Notes under the pieces: generated by a model
What the model was told of the DNA's origin: nothing
What the model saw: the letters and a program-made list of their open reading frames with translations, nothing else
The model's database searches: none
Part shown: positions 36,288 through 44,977 of the stretch, in pieces
How the letters are laid out: every line of letters begins with the position of its first letter
Position numbering within the stretch: the first letter of the stretch is position 1
Source: Alphaproteobacteria bacterium
Lineage (GTDB): Bacteria > Pseudomonadota > Alphaproteobacteria > MPNO01 > UBA2964
Assembly (NCBI GenBank): GCA_009377375.1
Contig: WHUE01000019.1
Location: forward strand, 1 to 48,504
Reading direction: 5' to 3'
Length of the DNA: 48,504 bases
Program-made: the position numbers and the translations under genes

Positions 36288-37294
36288 TGGCTGAGTCTTC
36301 GATGCCGTCGGAGAAGACCAATCCTCCGTTGCTGTCAGTCCGAGGACTTACAGCAGCGTTTCGGAGCGAAGGTATGTCGCTCGACGCCGTAAATGGCGTC
36401 GACTTTGATCTCACGCTCGGCAAAACTCTGTGTCTGCTCGGCGAATCCGGTTCGGGCAAAACCGTCACCATGCGATCTCTCATTCGCCTGCTGCCGCCAA
36501 CCGCACGTATTGGAGGAAGAATAGAGCTGGACGGGGTCGATGTGCAGTCGCTCGACGACGAACATCTGCGGGCTATACGCGGCACCAAGGTTTCCATGAT
36601 CTTTCAGGAACCGATGACCGCGCTGGACCCCGTATTCACCGTCGGTCATCAGATCGCCGAGGTTGTGGTCTGGCACGAAGGCGTTTCCTGGTCCGCGGGA
36701 CGTAAGCGGGCGCTAGAGATGCTCGACCTCGTTCAGGTGCCATCGGCACGCCGCAGGCTGGATTCCTATTCGCACGAGCTCTCAGGTGGTCTGCGCCAAC
36801 GCGCCATGATTGCACTGGCTTTGGCATGTCGCCCCAAGCTGCTCCTCGCGGACGAGCCGACGACGGCGCTGGATGCTACTGTCCAAATTCAGATCCTTCT
36901 CCTGTTGCGGGAACTGCAACGCGAGCTTGGTATGGCGACGATTTTTGTGACCCATGATCTTGGCGTCGCCTGCGAAATAGCAGACCGGGTAGCGGTGATG
37001 TATGCGGGCCGCTTCGTCGAAACCGGGGAAATCGGTGAAGTCATAAAGACCCCGCAACACCCCTACACGATTGGCCTGCTCAGATCGACGGTCCATGCAG
37101 GCAGCGAGAAGGGGAGGCTTACGCCGATCCCCGGGGCGCCCCCCGATCTTCTCAACATGCCGCCTGGTTGCGCCTTCGCCCCGCGCTGTTCGCGTGCAGT
37201 CGGCGCCTGCAGCGATCACGTTCCGGAATTGGCTCAGGTTAAGCCCGGCCGGGAGGCCCGCTGTATCCTAGTTTCGGAGACGACCCCTTCATGA
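36287..37294 (+). CDS. ABC importer ATPase, DppD/OppD type
   Basis: A 335-residue nucleotide-binding subunit: Walker A GESGSGKT at 52-59, LSGGLRQR signature, Walker [13 protein letters not shown] and FVTHDLGV. The C-terminal domain has [16 protein letters not shown]. It forms the heterodimer with the previous subunit. ATG 36287 overlaps the last base of the preceding TGA; a GTG three bases upstream is an alternative start. Confidence 0.88.
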   Translation: MAESSMPSEKTNPPLLSVRGLTAAFRSEGMSLDAVNGVDFDLTLGKTLCLLGESGSGKTVTMRSLIRLLPPTARIGGRIELDGVDVQSLDDEHLRAIRGTKVSMIFQEPMTALDPVFTVGHQIAEVVVWHEGVSWSAGRKRALEMLDLVQVPSARRRLDSYSHELSGGLRQRAMIALALACRPKLLLADEPTTALDATVQIQILLLLRELQRELGMATIFVTHDLGVACEIADRVAVMYAGRFVETGEIGEVIKTPQHPYTIGLLRSTVHAGSEKGRLTPIPGAPPDLLNMPPGCAFAPRCSRAVGACSDHVPELAQVKPGREARCILVSETTPS

Positions 37295-37360
37295 TGCACG
37301 ACCACGCCGGGAGGGGCGCGGAAGTATGAGTTTCAATGATGTCTGATGACGGAGGGGATC

Positions 37361-38176
37361 ATGGCGCAGCATGTTGAGGGGCCACTGTATTATGAGCGGA
37401 TGGGCCGCACGGGGCCGGTCATAGCTTTCATTCATCCGAACCCGATGGACCAGTCCTGCTGGATTTTTCAGATGGCGCACCTTTCGACCTGGTATAGGTG
37501 CATTGCCATCGACATTCCCGGCTACGGGCGCTCTCCAAAAGCGGACCCGGGGCTGACAATGGAAGACTTGGCCGACGCCTGTTGGGAAGCGATCGATGAT
37601 GCGCTGCCCGGCGAGACAGCGGTCCTGGTGGGTTGTTCGACCGGATCGGCGATCAGCCCATTCATGTATCACCGGCGACCCGACAAGACGGCGGCCATGA
37701 TTCTGTGCGGCACCGGCTACACCCCGGGCAAAGAGTTTGCCAAACGGCGAATCGCAGCTTACACGGCCAACGGCATCGATTATCGCTGGGCCTATACGTT
37801 CGAGGATCTCAGCCCGGCATTCCGTGCGACACCATTGGCACACTACTTCGCCAACCTATTTAGCGAGCGCAATGAACTAGCCGATCTCGACTCGATCCTG
37901 CACCAATTCAGGGCGCTGCAGATGCCGGAGCCGGAAGGTCATCACGAGCGCATAGCTTGTCCGACGATCATCCTGACCGGGAGCGAGGACGGAACGCACC
38001 AGAACGCGTTCGCCCTACAGGAGCGGATTCCGAACTGCCAGTTGAAGGTCCTGCCCGGCGCCGGACATGCCTGCCAAATAGAGCAGCCGTGGCTGTTCAA
38101 CCGCCTCATGATAGAGTTCCTGGCAAAGCATAACCTGTTCCCCAGGAGGCCAAAGCCAGCTGTAGGGATGGTTTGA
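37361..38176 (+). CDS. Alpha/beta hydrolase
   Basis: A 271-residue serine hydrolase: nucleophile GCSTG (Ser93), acid Asp210 in TGSEDG and His236 in GAGHAC, with an oxyanion region IAFIHPNPMD near 21-30. It resembles esterases, C-C hydrolases and dehalogenase-like members, without a halide-binding Trp pattern I can confirm. It is 66 bp downstream of the importer ATPase on the same strand, so it probably acts on the imported compound. ATG 37361 is preceded by GGAGGGG; an ATG 15 bases upstream is less well placed. Confidence 0.82.
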   Translation: MAQHVEGPLYYERMGRTGPVIAFIHPNPMDQSCWIFQMAHLSTWYRCIAIDIPGYGRSPKADPGLTMEDLADACWEAIDDALPGETAVLVGCSTGSAISPFMYHRRPDKTAAMILCGTGYTPGKEFAKRRIAAYTANGIDYRWAYTFEDLSPAFRATPLAHYFANLFSERNELADLDSILHQFRALQMPEPEGHHERIACPTIILTGSEDGTHQNAFALQERIPNCQLKVLPGAGHACQIEQPWLFNRLMIEFLAKHNLFPRRPKPAVGMV

Positions 38177-38185
38177 CCGGTCAAA
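38172..38185. promoter_or_regulatory. 14 bp perfect palindrome at the end of the hydrolase gene
   Basis: TTTGACCGGTCAAA is fully self-complementary and includes the hydrolase stop codon. It could be an operator (TetR- or GntR-like) for the flavin monooxygenase gene 285 bp downstream, or chance. No second copy was noticed in the window. Confidence 0.3.
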
Positions 38186-38470
38186 GCGACCGTGTAGATG
38201 GTAGGCGCGTCCTGTGGAGGGGCCGGTCTTCCTCGAAGTGAGGTGATTCAGGTTCTGCGCGGCGTCGGAACTGGTCGCGCGAGGAGAAGGCTTGGATGGT
38301 GGCGGTGCGGCCCATAGGTGGCCGTCGTGCTCGTGCGCAGTGGATCCTGATTGCTGCTAAAAATAGCTTTACAACAAAGCAATTATCAGCTGATGTCTGT
38401 ATCGTTGCCGGGTGGCGTATTGTGGAGGTTGCGTCTCCCGACCCGGAAAGCATCTTGAACTGGCTTGAGC
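38177..38470. other. Intergenic stretch before the flavin monooxygenase gene
   Basis: It contains the palindrome end, the TnpA-like scrap, and an A/T-rich section (about 38345-38400) that may carry the monooxygenase promoter. No intact gene is seen. Confidence 0.5.
38251..38304 (+). mobile_element. Possible IS66/IS3-type TnpA N-terminal scrap
   Basis: The frame from 38251 reads GSARRRNWSREEKAWMVAV, close to the start of IS66-type TnpA (RRRWS-EEKA-IVA). No start codon or continuation is present, and a stop lies just upstream. It is short, so this is tentative. Confidence 0.35.
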
Positions 38471-39928
38471 ATGGTTCGGAAACAGGTCGAGGTCGCGATC
38501 ATCGGTGCGGGGTTCTCGGGCGTTGGAATGGCTATCCGGCTCAAACAAGCGGGGATTAATTCATTTGTCCTGGTTGAGAAGGCCGAAGATGTCGGCGGGG
38601 TCTGGCGGGAAAACACCTATCCGGGAGCCGCATGTGACGCGCCGTCTCATCTCTATTCCTTTTCCTTCGAGCCTCATTTCAATTGGTCGCGCCGGTTTGC
38701 GCCACAATCCGAGATACTTGCCTATATCCGGCATTGCGCGAAGAAGTATGGCATTCTTCCCCATATCCGTTTCGCTTCGAGTGTACAGTCGGCAGAGTTC
38801 AACGAGACTACGAACGCGTGGGAGATACACCTTGAAAACGGGTGCGTGTATGAGGCTAAGTTCCTCCTCCCCGCCGTAGGCCAACTCCACCAACCCAAGT
38901 TTCCTGATTTGTCGGGGCGTGAACAGTTCCGTGGACGGCAGTTTCATTCCGCCGAATGGAACCATTCCTGTGATCTCACGGGTAAGAACGTAGCCGTGGT
39001 GGGCACGGGTCCGAGCGCCGTGCAGATTGTTCCGGCCATCGTCGGGAAGGCGAGGACGGTCCACGTATTCCAGCGATCGCCGGGCCACGTGAGGCCAAAG
39101 GCGGACCGGCCATACAGCGAATTCGAACACAAGCTTTTCCGGTACGTCCCGCTGTTGCGGAAGATCGACCGGGCGCTTCAATTCTGCCAGAACGAGCTGC
39201 GATACCGTGCTTTCAACTCGAAGCGTTTAAATGAGGCTCAGCAGGAAGCGTTCCGGCAGGAACTGGAGCGTACTGTGACGGATCCCGTTCTGCGCAGACA
39301 GCTTACGCCCGACTATCCGGTGGGCTGCAAGCGGGTGCTTCCCTCCAATGACTGGTATCCGGCACTGTTGGAGGGGAACTGCACACTCGTCAACACACCG
39401 ATCCAGCAGATCGTGCCCGACGGCGTGGAAACCGCTGACGGAGAGGTCTGGAAGTCGGACATCATTATATATGCGACAGGATTTCGTACGACCGAGTTCC
39501 TGTCGTCCCTGACAGTCATCGGGCGCAACGGTCAGCGCCTTGACGAGACCTGGAAGGGGGGAGCCGAAGCCCATCGCGGCGTCGCCGTCTCCGGTTTCCC
39601 AAACATGTTCATTCTCTATGGGCCGAATACGAACTTGGGGCACTCGTCAGTCATCTACATGATCGAGTCCCAGGCACGCTACATCCTCAAGTGCATTCGC
39701 AAGCTTCGCAGGCGCCGGGTTTCCCGTATCGAGGTCACGCCGCGGGCGCAGGAGCGATACAACGCTTGGCTGCGGGAACGCCTCGACAGAAGCGTTTGGT
39801 ACCTTGGCGGATGCACCAGTTGGTTCAAGAACGAGGCAGGTAAGGTTGTCACCAATTGGCCGGGGTTTTCGTTCGAATATCGCAATCGCATGCGTTGGGT
39901 GCGGCTCAAGGAGTATGAGCTCGATTGA
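38471..39928 (+). CDS. Flavin-containing monooxygenase, Baeyer-Villiger type
   Basis: A 485-residue class B flavoprotein. Residues 12-17 (GAGFSG) bind FAD, GTGPSA at 178-183 binds NADPH, and between them F153-x-G-xx-FH-xxx-W163 (FRGRQFHSAEW) is the Baeyer-Villiger fingerprint. VGGVWRENTYPGAACDAPSHLYSFSF near 41-66 is also typical of BVMOs. It would convert a ketone to an ester or lactone, which the neighbouring alpha/beta hydrolase could cleave. ATG 38471 is chosen; a TTG six bases upstream is possible. The gene converges on a MarR regulator after a 15 bp gap. Confidence 0.86.
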   Translation: MVRKQVEVAIIGAGFSGVGMAIRLKQAGINSFVLVEKAEDVGGVWRENTYPGAACDAPSHLYSFSFEPHFNWSRRFAPQSEILAYIRHCAKKYGILPHIRFASSVQSAEFNETTNAWEIHLENGCVYEAKFLLPAVGQLHQPKFPDLSGREQFRGRQFHSAEWNHSCDLTGKNVAVVGTGPSAVQIVPAIVGKARTVHVFQRSPGHVRPKADRPYSEFEHKLFRYVPLLRKIDRALQFCQNELRYRAFNSKRLNEAQQEAFRQELERTVTDPVLRRQLTPDYPVGCKRVLPSNDWYPALLEGNCTLVNTPIQQIVPDGVETADGEVWKSDIIIYATGFRTTEFLSSLTVIGRNGQRLDETWKGGAEAHRGVAVSGFPNMFILYGPNTNLGHSSVIYMIESQARYILKCIRKLRRRRVSRIEVTPRAQERYNAWLRERLDRSVWYLGGCTSWFKNEAGKVVTNWPGFSFEYRNRMRWVRLKEYELD

Positions 39929-39943
39929 GCTTGGGAAGTCCGG

Positions 39944-40546
39944 TCAGCCGGCGCTGTACGCTCTGCCGCGCTGGCGCGAGGGCCGGGGCGTTCGCGGGGC
40001 TAGATCGAACAGCTCCTTGCCTCGGGTCTTTCTGAGATAGTCGAACAACATCAGCGCTTCGTCGCCGCATGGAACCAGGCGTTCCACGATCCGCGAGAGC
40101 TGCTCGAAATCTTTTCGGGTTAACGATCCGAACAAAGCCGCATTTACCGGCCCCTGTATTTCGGTAAGCGCATCGAGTTGGCTCAAAGCCTTCGGCGTCA
40201 GGGTCAAAGAAACTCTGCGGCGGTCGTAAGAGTTTTCGGTTTTTTCGACGAGATCAGCGTCCACGAGCTTGACCACCTCCGTCGTTACGAAGGAGCCGGA
40301 TAGATGCAGATGGGCTGCGACCTGGTTTATACCGACATCGCCCAGTTTCTGTTGTTGAAGGATCGAGACCAGGATTGCGAAACCGGTTCCGCTCAGCCCT
40401 AAGAGCGAACCGTATCCGGCCCGGACGTCGTTCATCCTGACAACGACGGCAAGCAAATTGTGTATGAATTCGCGGAACTCGGAATCGGAGCCGTCAGTCA
40501 AAAGCTCTTCTTTCGCGATTGTTGCACGCATTTGCGAACCGTCCAT
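39944..40546 (-). CDS. MarR family transcriptional regulator
   Basis: A 200-residue winged-helix protein: helix-turn-helix INQVAAHLHLSGSFVTTEVVKLVDADLVEKTENSYDRRRVSLTLT (about 91-135) with the DRRR wing. A C-terminal extension of about 30 residues after the dimer helix is basic and Pro-rich. It is divergent from the Bug receptor gene at 40849, so autoregulation and control of that gene or of the monooxygenase block are plausible. ATG 40546 is used; ATG 40531 is an alternative. Confidence 0.85.
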   Translation of the reverse strand: MDGSQMRATIAKEELLTDGSDSEFREFIHNLLAVVVRMNDVRAGYGSLLGLSGTGFAILVSILQQQKLGDVGINQVAAHLHLSGSFVTTEVVKLVDADLVEKTENSYDRRRVSLTLTPKALSQLDALTEIQGPVNAALFGSLTRKDFEQLSRIVERLVPCGDEALMLFDYLRKTRGKELFDLAPRTPRPSRQRGRAYSAG

Positions 40547-40848
40547 CTGCTAAGCCAGTCTTCTCAGGAAGGCACCGGCTTCATCATGAGCAACTTTATG
40601 CACCCGTGCCAGCAGCGGGCCGTTCAGCCCGTGGCCGCGGGCCTCTCCGCTGTCTTCAAGCACCTCCGACAATCAGCTTTTGCCGAAGGTAGAAAAACCG
40701 ACCCTACCACGGCACGCCTCGGTTTCGTGCGGCGTTCAGCTAGTTAGCAAAGCTTTTTTGTGGACACGTGGGCGCGCCACGCTCCAAACTCAGACACAGC
40801 CGGTAGCTTAGAAGCTGGCAGAACATGCAGTAATAGGGAGAGCAACGC
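40547..40848. other. Divergent control region between the MarR and Bug receptor genes
   Basis: No gene is seen. There is an AAAGCTTT palindrome within 40750-40759 and a GTGG...CCAC imperfect repeat a little downstream, either of which could be a regulator site. AGGGAGAG stands before ATG 40849. Confidence 0.4.
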
Positions 40849-41886
40849 ATGACCCACCGCATCAAGGGGGTGATTGCCTCATTCGCATCAGCCGCTGTGC
40901 TTGCTGCTACGGGCGCATCGGCCGTGCATTCCGAACCCGTCGCCAGTTTCTACCGAGGCAAGACCGTCACGCTTTACGTCGGAGCCGGGGCGGGGGGTGG
41001 ATACGGGCTTTACGCGCGACTTATGGCGGAACATCTGGGCGAGCATCTGCCCGGAAAACCGACTGTGGTGGCCTCGTTCATGTCGGGAAGCGGCGGTTTG
41101 AAGGCTGCCAACTACGTCTATAACGCAGCCCAGAGAAGCGGCGTTGCGCTCGGCGTTCTCCTATCTCCGGTGCCGGTTCAACAATACGTACGGCCTGAGG
41201 CCGCAAAGTTCGACGTCAACAAGTTTCAGTGGATTGGCGTGGTTGCGCCCGTAGTCCAGTCGTTCACGGTAATGCGCTCGGCGCCGGCAACCACGATCGA
41301 GGGGATGCGGGAAAAGGAGATTATTGCGGGGGCGACCGGAGTGGGCTCGGACACCTACGTCGTGCCGAAGCTCGCCAACTACGCGCTCGGGACTAAGATC
41401 AAGATCGTTAAGGGCTACAAGGGGACAGCCGCCATTGCTCTCGCAATGGAGCGGGGAGAGGTGCATGCCTGGGCAGGACCCTGGACCTCGAAAGAAGCGC
41501 GGTTTCCGGAGCTCCTCAACCCTGAGAAGGCTGTACAGCTGTTCCAGTTTGGTCTTATTCGCCAGCCTGGCTACGAAGAGACGCCTCTCTTGACCGACCT
41601 GATTGCCGTCCCCGAAAAAAAGCGCGTTGCCGAGTTTCTGTCCGGGCCGACTGCACTGGGTCGCAGCTTGGTTGCCCCGCCGGAAGTGCCTTCCGAGCGT
41701 GTGGACGCGCTTCGCGCTGCGTTCGACGCTATGGTTGAAGACGACGCGTTTCTTGCTGATGCAAAAAAACGTAAGGCGGATGTATCTCCCACTGGTGGTG
41801 CCGAGACCCAAAAATTGGTCAAGCGGATCACTGACGTATCTCCTAACGTGGTCGAGGAGGCGAAACGCATTCTCCTATCCAACTGA
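40849..41886 (+). CDS. Bug/TctC family periplasmic binding protein, orphan
   Basis: A 345-residue receptor with signal peptide (MTHRIKGVIASFASAAVLAATGASAVHS) and SFYRGKTVTLYVGAGAGGGYGLYARL at the start of the mature part. SGGLKAANYVYNAAQRSG and DDAFLADAKKRKADVSPTGG match the receptor at 29034 closely, so the two look like paralogues. No membrane subunits are nearby. It is divergent from a MarR gene. A hairpin (41896-41934) follows its stop. Confidence 0.87.
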   Translation: MTHRIKGVIASFASAAVLAATGASAVHSEPVASFYRGKTVTLYVGAGAGGGYGLYARLMAEHLGEHLPGKPTVVASFMSGSGGLKAANYVYNAAQRSGVALGVLLSPVPVQQYVRPEAAKFDVNKFQWIGVVAPVVQSFTVMRSAPATTIEGMREKEIIAGATGVGSDTYVVPKLANYALGTKIKIVKGYKGTAAIALAMERGEVHAWAGPWTSKEARFPELLNPEKAVQLFQFGLIRQPGYEETPLLTDLIAVPEKKRVAEFLSGPTALGRSLVAPPEVPSERVDALRAAFDAMVEDDAFLADAKKRKADVSPTGGAETQKLVKRITDVSPNVVEEAKRILLSN

Positions 41887-42276
41887 ATGAGGGTCGGCTA
41901 CTGAAGTTTATTGGCGCCGTTTCGCTCAGTAGCCAGTCTCCGACTGTCTTAAGGTTACCTGAGTGTCTCTAGCGCTCGGCACGCTGGATTTCCGCATGAA
42001 CCGTCTGGAGTGGCGCGGGATGGTCCACGCCTCCCAGCCTGGTGCGGAGGCATTTTCGGCGCGTCCGTCAATGGTAGTGCTGGCCCATGAAGGCTGTGAG
42101 CGGGCGCCGCCCGACTATCCCTTGGTGGGCTTGCCCGCCGCGACGAGGCCTCAGAACTGATCACCACCGCTGCTCGGGCTGCCCCAGGCGGTGCGATTAG
42201 GTGGATCAGGTCATCACAGCGACTGTCGCGTTCTGTGAAGCTGGGCGGGCTCTCCAACTCGACGCCCGATCCGCGA
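41887..42276. other. Intergenic region between two Bug receptor genes
   Basis: Apart from the hairpin at 41896-41934 I see nothing recognisable in these 390 bases. Short open frames on both strands lack ribosome sites and family features. Confidence 0.5.
41896..41934 (+). terminator. Hairpin after the Bug receptor gene
   Basis: GGCTACTGA (41896-41904) and TCAGTAGCC (41926-41934) form a perfect 9 bp stem with a 21-base loop, starting 10 bases after the stop codon. There is no strong T-tract. Confidence 0.4.
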
Positions 42277-43302
42277 TTATTTTTCGGCTGTCAGCACTTG
42301 TCGCAAGCGCTTTACGACCTCCGGGTTCGCTGACTTGAAAGCCTCCTCAATCTTCGACTCGATCGCCTCTCCGCTGAGCGGCTGAAAATCGAGGTTGCGC
42401 TTCCTGTAATCCTCGCGGAGAGCAGGGTCGGCCAACATGGCGCCAAAGGCCTCTCGCATGGTGTCGATGCGTTTAGCCGCCAAATCCGGCGGTGCATAGA
42501 ACGCCTGCCCGACGTTGAAATTCAACTCAACCAAGTCGAGCATTTTCGCTTCCAGCGTATCCGGTTTCACGAACTGGCGCACATTCGGCAGGTCCGGCAA
42601 CTCCGGAACAGCGGGACCAATGCCGGTCAGAAAACGGATCTTCTTGTCTCTGATCCAGTCCGGCCTGACGCTCGCAAATCCCGAATAGTAGTTGCCCCGC
42701 CCATGCACTTCGCCGCGTTCGAGCGCCTGGTTCATTTCGCCGCCGCTGCCGTAGCCCAGGATGATCTTCATGTTGGTGCCAAGCACGGCGTTAATGACCG
42801 ATGGCACGACAAAGCCCGCATCGGAGCGCCCAGTAGCGGCCATCGTTGTCTGAACACGCCTGAGGTCCTCGATGGTCTTGGCCGGCGCTTCATGCCACAC
42901 CGCGATCAACTGAGCCCGCGTGGCGACCGACCCGAGCCAGTTGAACTTCGTCGCATCATAACGTTGAGGCCGGATCAACGGGTCTGTAATCGACCCCGGC
43001 GAGATCATCGCGAGCATCGTCCCGTCCTTCGGAGCGACGTTCATCATGTAGGCGGCTGCGACAGCGCCTCCGGCGCCTGGCCGATTCTGTATGATGACCG
43101 TGGGATTGTTGGGCAGGTGCTTTCCGAGGTGGCGAGAGACGATCTCACAGTATAGGTGGTAAGACCCTCCAGCACCGGAGGGTACGATAACGGTAACGGT
43201 CCTTCCCTGATAGAAGGATCCTTCTTCCTGCGCGCCGGCTGGATTGTGCGTCACCGGGGCAAGCGCGAGCGCGGCGGCCAACGTAATTCCGATTTTGAAC
43301 AT
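42277..43302 (-). CDS. Bug/TctC family periplasmic binding protein, orphan
   Basis: A 341-residue receptor with signal peptide (FKIGITLAAALALAPV, cut near AGAQ) and GSFYQGRTVTVIVPSGAGGSYHLYCEIVSRHLGKHLPNNPT. RPGAGGAVAAAYMMNVAPKDGT follows. The first glycine loop (PSGAGGSYH) differs from GAGPGGGFD of the other three, suggesting another ligand. An AGGAGGCG ribosome site lies before ATG 43302. It converges with the receptor at 40849, and again no TctA/TctB genes are near. Confidence 0.87.
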   Translation of the reverse strand: MFKIGITLAAALALAPVTHNPAGAQEEGSFYQGRTVTVIVPSGAGGSYHLYCEIVSRHLGKHLPNNPTVIIQNRPGAGGAVAAAYMMNVAPKDGTMLAMISPGSITDPLIRPQRYDATKFNWLGSVATRAQLIAVWHEAPAKTIEDLRRVQTTMAATGRSDAGFVVPSVINAVLGTNMKIILGYGSGGEMNQALERGEVHGRGNYYSGFASVRPDWIRDKKIRFLTGIGPAVPELPDLPNVRQFVKPDTLEAKMLDLVELNFNVGQAFYAPPDLAAKRIDTMREAFGAMLADPALREDYRKRNLDFQPLSGEAIESKIEEAFKSANPEVVKRLRQVLTAEK

Positions 43303-43704
43303 AACGCCTCCTGTTTCTCCGTTCTGGTCCCCTAAGGATCATTCGGAACGGGCTGGGGGACTGCCGAACTGGTGCCGTACAGTTGGGTGCTGGTCGCGGC
43401 GCGACCCGCGAGCTCGCCTCGACTATTGATCGGGGAAGATCGACTCTCCCGATCGCCCGCAAAAGCGCCAGAAACTGCGTTGCGTCGTCGGGCCGTCGGC
43501 GTCAACCACGCCCCCGGCCAACATGAACTGATGAGCAGCATCATTCGATAATTTCGCCATGTGCGATCGCTCTGGGCGGCTAGGACGAGAAACACTGTAG
43601 CCAAGACGTCGGGCAATGTCACAACGAACGAGAGGTTGCGCAATAAGGTCGGTGTCTCGACGGACCTCCATTCACGCCGCTCGCATAGGCGCCGGACCGG
43701 CTGC

Positions 43705-43803
43705 TTAGCCGAAGTGCCGCGAGAGGCGTAGCGCGAACGCCGCGAGTGTGCGCACGGGATTGGCCGCCGAGCTAAAGGGCATCACCGACATGTCGCAGAC
43801 GAA
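43705..43803 (-). pseudogene. C-terminal scrap of a GMC-type oxidoreductase
   Basis: The minus strand encodes LFVCDMSVMPFSSAANPVRT and then LAAFALRLSRHFG before TAA 43707-43705. This is the conserved end of GMC (glucose-methanol-choline) oxidoreductases, which includes the SSAANPVRT motif. Upstream of about 43803 the similarity ends exactly where an IS1380-type remnant begins on the other strand, so the gene was truncated by that insertion or a later deletion. Confidence 0.6.
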
Positions 43804-43806
43804 TAG

Positions 43807-43954
43807 AAGCTGGTCAAAATCGGCGCCAAGGTGGTCGCTCGTGCCCGCTACGTCACGTTCCAGATGGCCGAGGTCGCCGTACCCCACGGATCTGTTCCGG
43901 GACATCCTGAACCTGATCGACGGGCTGCGACGACGATTCCTGGCGGCAGGCTGA
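43807..43954 (+). mobile_element. C-terminal remnant of an IS1380-type transposase
   Basis: The plus strand reads KLVKIGAKVVARARYVTFQM then AEVAVP, and after a frame change near 43878 DLFRDILNLIDGLRRRFLAAG, ending at TGA 43954. This matches the C-terminal end of IS1380-family transposases. The rest of the gene is missing and the frameshift makes it non-functional. Confidence 0.6.
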
Positions 43955-44155
43955 ACGGAGGAAACATCGGAATGATGGAGGGAGCAGTGTGTCCGGCTGG
44001 GAAGGAATCTGATAGAAGCAGACTACCGATGGCAAGATGCCCGGCCGAACGGTGGGCGGGTTACGCTTCCGAGAAACAGCCTGTTCGGCTGTAAATGGGG
44101 ACGAATTTGGCAGTCATCTGGGGGACGTCCGTTATAAATGGACGCTTGGGGAAAA

Positions 44156-44719
44156 ATGGACTTTCCTGTTGTCGGGCTAGGCGCATCTGCCGGCGGCCTC
44201 AAGGCCCTGAGTGCCTTTTTCACCGCCATCGAGGCGCGGGACGCCCGCCCCGGAATGGCGTTCGTCGTCATCACACACCTTGCACCCGAGGAAGAGAGCC
44301 ACCTGGCCGAACTGCTACAACACAGGACACGGCTTCCGGTTACGCAGGTAGCTGACAGTACCGAAATCGAAGTCGACCATGTTTATGTGCTGCGCCCCAA
44401 CCAGACGCTGCTTGTCCGGCGCGGGCGGCTGGAACCGCAGGCGCGGTCGGCTGACGTCCCGCCCCATCCGGTGGACGATCTGTTCCGGTCTCTGGGGGTG
44501 GAATGCGGACCTTGGGCCGTTGCCATCACCCTTTCGGGAACCGGTCCCAACGGTTCAGCAGGTCTGCCCACAGTCAAGGAGAACGGCGGCCTGATTTTGG
44601 CGCAGACACAGGAATCGTGCGACTTCCCGGACATGCCGCGGAACGCCGTCGCGACGGGGCTGGTCGATGCCGTCCTCCCGCCGGACCAGATGATCGAGGT
44701 CCTTGCCCGCTATGCGTAA
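44156..44719 (+). CDS. CheB-type methylesterase domain, N-terminal piece of an interrupted CheB-CheR-kinase protein
   Basis: A 187-residue CheB catalytic domain without a receiver. The nucleophile is Ser11 in LGASAGG and the histidine His41 in VITHLAPEEESH. The position of the usual catalytic Asp (SGTG-D-G type) is Asn132 (SGTGPNG), so esterase activity is doubtful. The TAA at 44717-44719 stands in the same frame as the CheR-type sequence that follows, with no frameshift. Fused CheB-CheR-PAS-kinase proteins are a known architecture, and here the fusion appears cut by one stop codon. TGGGGA before ATG 44156 is a good ribosome site; ATG 44138 is an alternative. Confidence 0.75.
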   Translation: MDFPVVGLGASAGGLKALSAFFTAIEARDARPGMAFVVITHLAPEEESHLAELLQHRTRLPVTQVADSTEIEVDHVYVLRPNQTLLVRRGRLEPQARSADVPPHPVDDLFRSLGVECGPWAVAITLSGTGPNGSAGLPTVKENGGLILAQTQESCDFPDMPRNAVATGLVDAVLPPDQMIEVLARYA

Positions 44720-44977
44720 CACCTCCGCACGGGCCGGGGCACACCCGGCCAGGATTTAACCGATGGGGACGATCACGGACCAGCGCAGGAGCACGACGCG
44801 CCGGGTGCGGTCGATCAGATTCTGGAGACGCTGCGGACGCATACGGGGCTCGATTTCCGTCAGTACAAGCCCGGAATTCTCCAGCGCCGCATCGACCGTC
44901 GTGCCGGACTCGGCCAGTATGGCGACTGGGGCGCCTATGCCGACTTCCTGCGCCGGACGCCGGAAGAACGGGATAGC

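Larger units (their letters stand above)
43303..44155. other. Degraded region with gene scraps
   Basis: The 850 bases between the receptor and the CheB-type gene hold the GMC scrap and the IS1380 remnant. The segments 43303-43700 and 43955-44137 have open frames on the minus and plus strands but none with family features or a sound ribosome site. I see no intact gene. Confidence 0.55.

Noticed and set aside
41955-42257. A 100-codon minus-strand open frame between two receptor genes
   Set aside because: Composition is not protein-like, no ribosome site, no family features.
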